From Desulfobacula toluolica Tol2 (lineage in GTDB: Bacteria; Desulfobacterota; Desulfobacteria; Desulfobacterales; Desulfobacteraceae): a stretch of 64,000 bases of DNA. The position numbers and the translations under genes were made by a program. Below the pieces are notes generated by a model that saw nothing but the letters and a program-made list of their open reading frames with translations, made no database searches and was not told the origin of the DNA. Shown piece by piece: positions 27,429-35,072 of the stretch. The stretch's first letter is position 1. Every line of letters starts with the position of its first letter. The DNA is taken from NCBI RefSeq assembly GCF_000307105.1, contig NC_018645.1, positions 3,433,501-3,497,500 on the forward strand, given 5' to 3'.

Positions 27429-27908
27429 TTAGATCTCCTTTGCAAACCAGTCAAATTTTCTTTCCATCCGAAATACAGCATCATAAAAAAAAACATGCAC
27501 TGCCATGGCGACCCAGATAAGATCCCTTGCCAGGGTAAGCCAACTTATGGCATCGTCCATGGTATGAAAGCAACCACAACTTATGGGGGAATCTCTGAGC
27601 AGGTTAACTGCTATGCCCACGGTAAACAAAACAAGAAGTGATCCTGTAACTGCAATGGCGGAACGGACCCGAATACCGCACACCAGAAGAATACCGCAAA
27701 TCAGTTCAATCCAAGGCATGACAATGGCCATAAAATTCACAGACCAGTATGGTGCAATACGATAACCTGCAATAGTTTCGGCAAATTCAGCAGTATAATT
27801 AATTTTGTACATACCGGCATAAATAAACAGACCTGCAATATAAAGCCGAAACACCAGTGCCAGCCAGGGATGCGTAACAATGGTCTTCGCAGATACACAT
27901 ATATTCAT
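27429..27908 (-). CDS. MauE/DoxX-like membrane redox protein
   Basis: The 159-residue protein has four hydrophobic segments (about 15-35, 55-78, 84-105 and 125-145). The motifs YIAGLFIYAGMYKI, MPWIELICGILLVCG and SPISCGCF match the MauE/DoxX-like family, thought to help disulfide chemistry or electron transfer across the membrane. The cysteine pair in ISCGCF near residue 110 is a typical feature. It lies between the GAF-rhodanese fusion and the small lipoprotein, within a set of exported thiol proteins, which supports a role in moving reducing power to the periplasm. The precise substrate is unknown. Confidence 0.82.
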   Translation of the reverse strand: MNICVSAKTIVTHPWLALVFRLYIAGLFIYAGMYKINYTAEFAETIAGYRIAPYWSVNFMAIVMPWIELICGILLVCGIRVRSAIAVTGSLLVLFTVGIAVNLLRDSPISCGCFHTMDDAISWLTLARDLIWVAMAVHVFFYDAVFRMERKFDWFAKEI

Positions 27909-27923
27909 GGTTCCACTCCCATC

Positions 27924-29621
27924 CTATTTTTTCTCCCACTCCTTGATCCCGCCAGGAAATACAACGACATTTTCATGTCCTCTTTCCAAAAGATTGAAAG
28001 CCGTTTCCTCGTCGTACCTGCGGCTGATATTGCGGCCATACACCACAATGGGACGGGTAACGTCAGTCTGACTGAACCGCATCATATAAATAAAATCAAA
28101 CAAAGACGGAGGCAGGTTCTGTGCCCCGGCAATGTGACCCTGGTTGAAAAATTCAGCAGGCCGGGCATCAACAAAAATGGCCTGGCTGTTTTCAAACAAT
28201 TGACGGGCCTGATCAACGTCCACATGTACCATTGCCGGACGAAGCCATTCTTTAGGAATAACATTGATGCGGCCCGGGCTTGCAAAATTATACACCAGAC
28301 CCAGAACAATGCCGGCAATGAGGATCAATACAATATCCCTGCCGGAAACCTTCCAGGATTGTGCCATTGCCTTTGCAATGGCAGCCTTGATATGCTCGCC
28401 GGCTTTTTCAAGCCTGGCAATGGTACGACTGCTGTCAGAGAGCGCTTTAATGGTATTTTCCAACTCAATATTCTTTTGTTCCTGTTCCAGATGAAGGCGT
28501 TGAATGGTTTCAAAAGACTTGCTGTTTTTGAGAAACACCAGAAAATTTTTTGCAAAAGCCAGAAGCAATTCGCGCTCTTTTTCACCGTACGGCACCTGTA
28601 TTATCCGGTGGTCAAGGCCAATAACCCCCATGGCAGGTTCATCCACTTTAAAAATAAGACCAAGGGCTATTTCAGGCAAAAACGGCTTAAAGCAATCCAT
28701 TTGCTGACGGGATAAAACAGCGGCCTGCATCGGTTCAAGCTGCAACGCCCGGTTAGAGGCAAATGCATGCAACATACCCGCCTGAATCTTTTCTTGCAAA
28801 AATTCTGTTTTTCCAGGCAGGTCAAGGTTACGGCAGGTCGAATAAGCTTTTCCCAAAGCTTTGTCAAAATAATAAATATATCCCCCGCCTGCACCAAAAA
28901 TCCCCAGCAGCACCATCAGGAAAGAATCTATAATACCTTTGCTTTGTTTGAGTCCACTGAGTTCATTAAAAATATCATTAAACCCGGAAAGACGAAAAAG
29001 CGTTCGATCCAGATCTTTTTTGGCCTTTTCCACATCATGGGCCAGGTCCACTGCCCGATCCTCGGCTTTATCCAGATCTGCTTTCAATTCCTGCATCCTG
29101 CGCCGGATAGCAAGGGATTGCAAAGCAATAATCATAGTGTCGGTCAGGGTCAAACAAAAATTGAGTTCATCATCCTCATAAGTATCACTGATAATTTTGG
29201 GACCCAGGCCGATACTCCCAAAAATATCTTTGCCCATGCGCCAGCCGACCAGGATTTGAATCCCGATATCCGTCAATTGAACCTGATGGTTCTGATCTGC
29301 TTCCATAATACGAAGATCCGTCTGAAATGGGTAGAAAGTGGTTTGCAGCAAGGAAAAATACTGTTGGTTAAGAAAATAAAAATTATTTTCAACAAAGGCA
29401 ATTGCTTCAGCATCAATTCCACGGCTGACCATTTCAACTGTTTTTTCCTCAGAACTGTTGATACATGAAAAGCCACAAGTGACTCCCAGGGTGCCAATGG
29501 CAGTCAAAAGGGCTGCCTCGATTATTTTTTCCTGGGAGTCTATACGGCTGAACTCCAGGCGCGCATCACAAATGGATTTACGATAAAAATGCCGTCGGTA
29601 ACCTGATGATGAACCGTTCAT
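27924..29621 (-). CDS. GAF-like sensor / transmembrane / rhodanese fusion with altered active site
   Basis: The 565-residue protein combines two GAF-like regions (about 20-170 and 220-375), two coiled coils (about 175-215 and 378-412), one membrane segment (about 424-443, IVLILIAGIVLGLVYNF) and a C-terminal rhodanese domain (about 455-565). The rhodanese fold is clear from DARPAEFFNQGHIAGAQNLP and VFPGGIKEWEK. However, the active loop reads VVYGRNISRR where active members have a cysteine after VVY, so sulfur transfer is unlikely. There is no signal peptide; with one helix the rhodanese would face the periplasm if the GAF part is cytoplasmic. It sits 15 bp upstream of the MauE-like gene. A role as a redox or sulfur sensor is possible but not shown. 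Confidence 0.75.
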   Translation of the reverse strand: MNGSSSGYRRHFYRKSICDARLEFSRIDSQEKIIEAALLTAIGTLGVTCGFSCINSSEEKTVEMVSRGIDAEAIAFVENNFYFLNQQYFSLLQTTFYPFQTDLRIMEADQNHQVQLTDIGIQILVGWRMGKDIFGSIGLGPKIISDTYEDDELNFCLTLTDTMIIALQSLAIRRRMQELKADLDKAEDRAVDLAHDVEKAKKDLDRTLFRLSGFNDIFNELSGLKQSKGIIDSFLMVLLGIFGAGGGYIYYFDKALGKAYSTCRNLDLPGKTEFLQEKIQAGMLHAFASNRALQLEPMQAAVLSRQQMDCFKPFLPEIALGLIFKVDEPAMGVIGLDHRIIQVPYGEKERELLLAFAKNFLVFLKNSKSFETIQRLHLEQEQKNIELENTIKALSDSSRTIARLEKAGEHIKAAIAKAMAQSWKVSGRDIVLILIAGIVLGLVYNFASPGRINVIPKEWLRPAMVHVDVDQARQLFENSQAIFVDARPAEFFNQGHIAGAQNLPPSLFDFIYMMRFSQTDVTRPIVVYGRNISRRYDEETAFNLLERGHENVVVFPGGIKEWEKK

Positions 29622-29644
29622 GCTTCAGGCTCCTGTTTTTTTCT

Positions 29645-30235
29645 TTATTTTTTGATGACCGGTGTTTTGTCTGCCAGTTGTTTAAGCGTGGCAAACAAAC
29701 CGTCCATGTCCTGAATAAGCCCCAGATGAGCATAACGAATCTGTCCGTCTTTAGTGACCACAATGGTATATGGAGTAAGCGGCTGGTTCAGTTTTTTATG
29801 GGCATTAAATTTTTCATCCGGCAGGACCGGGTATGGAACCCGTGACGTTTTCATATAATACGCCACTTCCATGGGCGTAGCACCGGCTGAAATACCCAGA
29901 AATTTTATTTTCCCGGACAGGTCGGCATTTTTACTGATCCTGTGAAACAATCTGTTGATGTGGGGTCTTTGTTTGTGGCACACAGGACAATAAACACCGA
30001 TAATCTCAAGCACTATAACGGCTGCATCAATATCCTGAATTAAAAACAAGGATTTTTCACCAATGCCCAGATATGCACTGTCATTTTTCGAGACAGGAGC
30101 CGTCAGACTCATTTCCGGCAATTTTTCACCCTGTTTCGGCGGCGTACCGCAAAAAACGTTTTGCGGCTGCAAGGCAAAAAAAAGTACCAGAATCAAAAAA
30201 ACGCATATTTTATTTTTCCTACAAACCATGAACAT
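29645..30235 (-). CDS. Exported thioredoxin-like (TlpA/redoxin) protein, second copy
   Basis: The protein of 196 residues starts MFMVCRKNKICVFLILVLFFAL, a signal peptide, followed by a thioredoxin-like domain with CPVC in IGVYCPVCHKQRPHIN (near residue 86) and a probable cis-Pro loop at LTPYTIVV. The ATG at 30235 was chosen because GGAGG lies 6 nt upstream; an upstream in-frame start at 30274 lacks a ribosome-binding site. It is the first gene of the minus-strand redox set and is related in layout to the protein at 25878-26486. The two face each other across the cluster. Likely role: keeping thiols reduced in a periplasmic partner. Confidence 0.85.
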   Translation of the reverse strand: MFMVCRKNKICVFLILVLFFALQPQNVFCGTPPKQGEKLPEMSLTAPVSKNDSAYLGIGEKSLFLIQDIDAAVIVLEIIGVYCPVCHKQRPHINRLFHRISKNADLSGKIKFLGISAGATPMEVAYYMKTSRVPYPVLPDEKFNAHKKLNQPLTPYTIVVTKDGQIRYAHLGLIQDMDGLFATLKQLADKTPVIKK

Positions 30236-30299
30236 AATTGCCTCCATTATAAAAACCCCAGAAACTAAAACCAAATACCCAGAAACTCAATACCCAAAA

Positions 30300-31028
30300 T
30301 CACCCGGCCGCAAGATATGATGTTGCATCGGCTTTGCTGGTAAAAACTTTGGCAAACCGGGTGATACCCACCATTTTAAAAATCTCCTGAAAATTTTCAG
30401 AAATACCTGAAACAGCCACTTTCTGATTCTTTTTTTTGCTTTTGGAAAGCAATTGAATCAAAACGGCAATGCCCGCACCATTGATGGAGGTGTTTTCATT
30501 AAAGCTCAGCATGATATGGGCTGAATCTTCGGCTCCTGCCTGGTCATATGCCGCCATCAGCTGTGCTTCCGCCGCGGCATTGATATTTCCCATAATTTTG
30601 ATGATCCTGATGTTGCCCTCCATATGGTATTGAGCAAGCGGAACAATGGTTTTTATGAGGCTAAGCCTCTCCTTTGCCCTGTGCAGTGCAGCATCCAGAG
30701 CAGACCGGCTGATGGGCTTATTGATAAAATCTGTGGCCTCGTGATTCAAGGCATCAACTGCCAGGTCCATGTCCCCATGACCGGTCATAATAATCACTTC
30801 GGTTTCCGGGGCTTGGCCTTTGATTTTATCCAGAACTGCAAACCCGTCCATTCCGGGCATCTTGATATCTGTAAACACAATGGCAGGCTTTTGGGTTTCA
30901 AACAATTTTATACCCTCCATGCCGTTTTCAGCCAGCAGCACATCATGTCCATAGGCCTTTAAAAAAAGCTTGAACATATTGAGAGTTGGTTTATCGTCAT
31001 CAATTACCAATACTTTAAGTGGTTTCAT
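30300..31028 (-). CDS. Response regulator with STAS output domain (REC-STAS), copy A
   Basis: The 242-residue protein has a receiver (about 1-120; phospho-acceptor Asp54 in FTDIKMPGMDG; GHGDMD and NKPIS complete the site) joined to a STAS domain (about 135-240), the fold of anti-sigma-factor antagonists. The position normally holding the phosphorylated serine (DSSG in SpoIIAA) reads INGAG here, with neither serine kept. The STAS part may therefore be controlled by the receiver rather than by a serine kinase. It lies 10 bp after the sensor kinase gene, its probable phosphodonor. It is a paralogue of the protein at 38408-39106. Confidence 0.87.
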   Translation of the reverse strand: MKPLKVLVIDDDKPTLNMFKLFLKAYGHDVLLAENGMEGIKLFETQKPAIVFTDIKMPGMDGFAVLDKIKGQAPETEVIIMTGHGDMDLAVDALNHEATDFINKPISRSALDAALHRAKERLSLIKTIVPLAQYHMEGNIRIIKIMGNINAAAEAQLMAAYDQAGAEDSAHIMLSFNENTSINGAGIAVLIQLLSKSKKKNQKVAVSGISENFQEIFKMVGITRFAKVFTSKADATSYLAAG

Positions 31029-31038
31029 TTATATTGCC

Positions 31039-32958
31039 TCATGTGGCTGCCGGAAAACTTAACCGGAATGTGGTTCCCTGCCCCTGAACGCTTTCGATGT
31101 TGATCTTGCCCTCATAATCCTCAACAATACCTCTGGAAATGGACAGTCCCAGCCCCATTCCCTCACCCATCTGTTTGGTTGTAAAAAAGGCCTCAAAAAT
31201 CCGTTCATTTAATGCAATGTCAATACCGATCCCCGTATCTGAAACCGCTACAATAACCTGATCATCCCTGGCATATGTTTCTATCAGGATGCGGTTGTCA
31301 TCATCCGGCACACCTGTTTCCAATTTCTGGTTGATGGCATCCCTTGCATTGGTAATCAAATTGAAGATCACCTGTTCAATGCGGTTATGATGGGCAAGTA
31401 TGGGAGGGATATCATCGTCTATTTTAAGTTGAATATCAATATTTTGCAACCGAAGCTGTCTGCCTATAATGTCTATAACATCTTGAACCGGCTTGTTAAT
31501 GTTGACCTTTTCCTTTGTAAAATCCGCTTTGCGGCCAAAATCCCTGAGACGGCGGATGATATCAACGGCCCGGTCAACCTGGCTGCTGACCTCTCTTACG
31601 ATCAACAGCAGATCCTTATCCGGGATCTTCTCTTTTTTTTCAATCATCATGTCAATAAATTCATTGCCCATTTTGATGGCGTTTAAGGGCTGATTCAATT
31701 CATGGGCAATCCCTGCGGACATCTCCCCCAGGGTGGTCATTTTACTGGCCTGAATAAGCTGGTTATCCTTTTCCACCATCTCCGTGATATCAGTTGTGGC
31801 CAGAATAAGCGCATCTTTTTCCTGGTATCTGACAGGGCATGCATGGACATTCACATAGAGAAGCCCCCCCCCTTTTTTGTTGCATTGTACCTTGGAACCT
31901 ACAGTGGTGATCTTTCCAGCATTCTGTGCCTGAAAATCAGCCTGATGAACCTTATCCAAATCTAAAGATCCAAGATCAGTAAAGGTTTTTCCAATCAACT
32001 CTTCTTTTGTATATCCATAGGTTGCTTCAGCACTTGGATTGGCGCTGAGAACCCTTAAGGTTTCACGGTCAAGTACAAAAATGGGATTAGGGCCGCCTGC
32101 AAAAAGGGAACGGTACTTGTTGTCTGACTCCTTAAGTTTCGCCTGTGAATCCATGATGCGGTTGGTCATGTTTACAAATGAATTACTCAGCTGCCGGACC
32201 TCATCTTTGACACCCGTATAATAACCTCTGCATTTATCACATTGCTCCTGTTTGTCCGAAAATTTATCTGCGATCTTACGGCTCAAAGTTTGTGTAATAT
32301 CAAAGTTACCACGACTGATCTCATCAGACACCTTGATCAGCTCCGTAATGGGCCGGGTGATATATTTGGACAGGTGATGACTGATAATGAAAAACAAAAT
32401 GGTCACAGCTGAAACAAACCCCAGAAATGTAGTGCGCAGCTTTCCGATGAGCTGGTCAATGTGTTGTTTCTTCAAACCCACATGCACCGATCCAATGCGG
32501 TAAATACCTTCGGTTACCGGCACTACGACATCATAGACATACTTGCCGGTAAGGCGCAGCAACTTGACATCATAAGATTTTTCCGGCCCGACAGGGTTGA
32601 CATCGAGCAATTCAGCAGGAAAGTCAGTGGTAAAAGTATGGGCAAGAATCTTATCCTGCTTGTCTGTTATATAAACATAACCCACAAGGTTTTTTCGCAC
32701 ACCCAGCCGGGCATCGAAAATCAGGCTGATCAATTCGGGAATATCCTCGGTTAAAATGTAGCCCCTGCTGCTTTCTGCAATGCTGTGACCAATGCCCAAA
32801 CCCCTCTCCTTAAGCTCGGAGGTCAGGCTGGAAATAAGAACCCATCTTGTAAAAAGGGCAATAAGAACGCTGATCAGCAAAATAACAGTTGTAGTGAAAA
32901 AGAAAATTTTGTTCTTCAGATTTGTGTTTTTCACGCTGTTGATCAATCGTCTAACCAT
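31039..32958 (-). CDS. Membrane sensor histidine kinase (Cache-like sensor-HAMP-PAS-HisKA-HATPase)
   Basis: The 639-residue protein has TM1 at about 18-40, a periplasmic sensor of about 130 residues resembling a single Cache fold (VGYVYITDKQDKILAHTF, IGSVHVGL), and TM2 at about 180-203. A HAMP domain (about 205-270), a PAS domain (about 280-395), a HisKA with phospho-His in MSAGIAHELNQPLNAI, and a HATPase with GMGLGLSISRG follow. Inside the HAMP region is an extra QEQCDKCRGYY segment with a CxxC pair, possibly a redox or metal switch. Its start overlaps the substrate-binding lipoprotein gene by 16 bp, so the lipoprotein may present ligand to this kinase. The REC-STAS gene follows at 10 bp. 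Confidence 0.92.
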   Translation of the reverse strand: MVRRLINSVKNTNLKNKIFFFTTTVILLISVLIALFTRWVLISSLTSELKERGLGIGHSIAESSRGYILTEDIPELISLIFDARLGVRKNLVGYVYITDKQDKILAHTFTTDFPAELLDVNPVGPEKSYDVKLLRLTGKYVYDVVVPVTEGIYRIGSVHVGLKKQHIDQLIGKLRTTFLGFVSAVTILFFIISHHLSKYITRPITELIKVSDEISRGNFDITQTLSRKIADKFSDKQEQCDKCRGYYTGVKDEVRQLSNSFVNMTNRIMDSQAKLKESDNKYRSLFAGGPNPIFVLDRETLRVLSANPSAEATYGYTKEELIGKTFTDLGSLDLDKVHQADFQAQNAGKITTVGSKVQCNKKGGGLLYVNVHACPVRYQEKDALILATTDITEMVEKDNQLIQASKMTTLGEMSAGIAHELNQPLNAIKMGNEFIDMMIEKKEKIPDKDLLLIVREVSSQVDRAVDIIRRLRDFGRKADFTKEKVNINKPVQDVIDIIGRQLRLQNIDIQLKIDDDIPPILAHHNRIEQVIFNLITNARDAINQKLETGVPDDDNRILIETYARDDQVIVAVSDTGIGIDIALNERIFEAFFTTKQMGEGMGLGLSISRGIVEDYEGKINIESVQGQGTTFRLSFPAAT

Positions 32959-34157
32959 ACAAATTTCCCGTTTTTCAGGTATGTAAAGTACACCCTTTCC
33001 AATCCCTGGTGATCTTGAGAATTAAAAGACAATGGATTGGCAATTCCCAGGTCAAGCTGCCGTATCGTTTCAATGGCATTGATGAAATTTTCACGATCAA
33101 GATCCCTTCCGGCCCGTTTTAGTCCTTCCACAAACACTTTTGCATTAATATAGCCTTCCAGGCTTACAAAATTGGGGTCATCCAGGGGGTAGTATTTTTT
33201 GAGCAGATCAATGTATTCTCTTGCACCCCAGAGAGTTTCATCAGCCTTGGACACTTCAGGCGGTGGAACCACCTGAGTCACTATGATCTGTTCATCCGTA
33301 TACCCCAGTATCCTTGCCAGCTCATCAGCCCCCACAAAGGAAACATTATAAAACACAGAAGAAAACCCCTTTGATCTGGCCAGCCGAATAAATTTGGCAC
33401 ACGGCTCATATGTACCGATCATCACAACGGCCTGAGCTTCTCTGTCCATGATTTTTTCAAGACCTTCTTCCACATCCAGGGTGCCCCGAATATATGAACC
33501 CGTTGCAACCGGCACCAGCCCGTAAAGTTTTAACGCGATTTCAGTTCCTTTTAATCCGTCAAAGCCGTAAGCATCATACTGATAAAACACGGCTATTTTA
33601 GACAGTTTCATTTTTTCCACCAGATGTTTTACCGCAGCACCGGTCTCCTGGTAATAGGATGCACGCACATTGATCAGATACCGTTTAAGCGGCTCCCTTA
33701 GAGCATTGGCCCCGGTAAACATCCCCAGAATCGGAATTCTTGCGTCCTCCACCAGTGGAACAATCTTAACCGTAGTGGGGGTTCCCACATATCCGAACAG
33801 ACAAAAAACCTTATCCTGAACAATGAGCTTCTGGGTATTGGCGACGCAACGGGGGGGATCATATCCGTCATCATAGGCGATGAGCTTGATTTTGCGTCCG
33901 TGAATCCCCCCATTGTCATTCACATGATTTAAACAGGACAAAGCCCCGTGAAGAGTTTGTGTGCCAAGATATCCGGCATGCCCGCCAAGGGCCAGTGATG
34001 ATCCGATGAGTATCTGATCACTTGTCACCCCGGATGTTCGGTAGGTTGTCAGCCGTGGATCATCGCTATCCGAACAGGAATAAAAGAAAATCGACAGGAT
34101 AAAAACGATTCCAAAACATATGATTCCAAAATGTGTTATAGTTTGTTTGTTTTTCAC
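32943..34157 (-). CDS. Substrate-binding lipoprotein, branched-chain amino-acid (Peripla_BP_6) type
   Basis: The 404-residue protein has a hydrophobic N-terminus and a cysteine at about residue 28 in FFYSCSDSDD, fitting a lipoprotein. The rest matches type I periplasmic binding proteins of the LivJ/amide family (SSLALGGHAGYLG, HVNDNGGIHGRKIKLIAYDDGYDP, VFYQYDAYGFDGLKG). No permease or ATPase genes lie next to it. Instead it overlaps the sensor kinase gene by 16 bp, which suggests that it feeds a signal to that kinase rather than an ABC transporter. The ligand is unknown. Confidence 0.9.
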   Translation of the reverse strand: MKNKQTITHFGIICFGIVFILSIFFYSCSDSDDPRLTTYRTSGVTSDQILIGSSLALGGHAGYLGTQTLHGALSCLNHVNDNGGIHGRKIKLIAYDDGYDPPRCVANTQKLIVQDKVFCLFGYVGTPTTVKIVPLVEDARIPILGMFTGANALREPLKRYLINVRASYYQETGAAVKHLVEKMKLSKIAVFYQYDAYGFDGLKGTEIALKLYGLVPVATGSYIRGTLDVEEGLEKIMDREAQAVVMIGTYEPCAKFIRLARSKGFSSVFYNVSFVGADELARILGYTDEQIIVTQVVPPPEVSKADETLWGAREYIDLLKKYYPLDDPNFVSLEGYINAKVFVEGLKRAGRDLDRENFINAIETIRQLDLGIANPLSFNSQDHQGLERVYFTYLKNGKFVWLDD

Positions 34158-34290
34158 AAGGCTTCGATCCCCCTTATAGGTTCCGTATTATACCATGTAA
34201 AAGAAATTTGGCAATGTTTGCAATAAAAACATCCTTATACAAAGCTATTCTTGCTTCCTGCTCACTTCGAAACCCAACACCCTTTAACGC

Positions 34291-35010
34291 CTATTTTTTA
34301 CGATAATATTTTAAGAAATCAGGGTCTTTTTCAATAAAAATCCGGGTCGTCATACTGCCTTTTGTGATACCGTTTGTTGCAGTCGCTGTGATTTGATGCT
34401 CCCCTACAGACAGGTGAACAGCTATCTTGTTTCCTTTTCCCAGTTCGCCGTCAACAAGACTTTTCCAGACAATGCTGTCGGAAAAATCACCGGCAACCGA
34501 CAGGGCAACCCCTTCAAGAAGGATGGGCAAATCAGATGTATTAAAATACTGGCCGTATCTGGGAGTCCGTATAAAAACCTCGGTTGAATTGTCGTCTTCA
34601 AGGCTGATGTCTTTGGATAATTTCATAAATTCATCAAAATGAATCTTTGGAATAAACTCCAGTTTTTTCTTCAAATAGTATAACCGTACCTGTTTTTTTA
34701 TTTCAGACAGATTCTGATAATCAGATTTTTCATAGGCATTGAATTTTTTTATGATTTCAATAGCCTTTTCATACTCTTTTGCGTTGTATAATTTCAGCAA
34801 ACGATTGTATTGATCATCTATATTTGCAATAAATTGCTGTTTTAATCTTTGAGTTTCAATCTGTTGGGTTTGCTTTTTTATTGATTCAGCTCTTAAATCA
34901 ATGATCAGTCTGAACACCAAGGCAAATAAAACAAAAAAAAATATGGCTAAAATAAACACAGTTTGAATGAAATACGATTTTTTACCGAACAACATAAGTT
35001 TTATCAACAC
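34291..35010 (-). CDS. Single-pass membrane protein of unknown function
   Basis: This 239-residue protein is not recognised. It has a short cytoplasmic N-terminus and a strong membrane helix (about 14-38, FIQTVFILAIFFFVLFALVF). A lysine/glutamine-rich coiled-coil region follows (about 40-120), with LYNAKEYEKAIEIIKKFNAYEK suggesting one tetratricopeptide-like hairpin. The C-terminal half (about 140-230) is beta-rich and looks like an Ig-like domain (VHLSVGEHQITATATNGITKGSMTTRIFI). It lies between the STAND/BTAD regulator and the binding lipoprotein on the same strand and may belong to that signalling set. A role is not inferable. Confidence 0.65.
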   Translation of the reverse strand: MLIKLMLFGKKSYFIQTVFILAIFFFVLFALVFRLIIDLRAESIKKQTQQIETQRLKQQFIANIDDQYNRLLKLYNAKEYEKAIEIIKKFNAYEKSDYQNLSEIKKQVRLYYLKKKLEFIPKIHFDEFMKLSKDISLEDDNSTEVFIRTPRYGQYFNTSDLPILLEGVALSVAGDFSDSIVWKSLVDGELGKGNKIAVHLSVGEHQITATATNGITKGSMTTRIFIEKDPDFLKYYRKK

Positions 35011-35072
35011 CCTTTATTTATTTAAAATTCTGTGTAGTCTAATGAATAAGATTTCATCCGTAAAGAATTTTT

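Noticed and set aside
27429-27908. The MauE-like gene as part of a methylamine dehydrogenase operon
   Set aside because: No methylamine dehydrogenase subunits or other mau genes are present; the neighbours are general thiol proteins.
32943-34157. The binding lipoprotein as part of an ABC transporter
   Set aside because: No permease or ATPase genes are adjacent; it overlaps a kinase gene instead.
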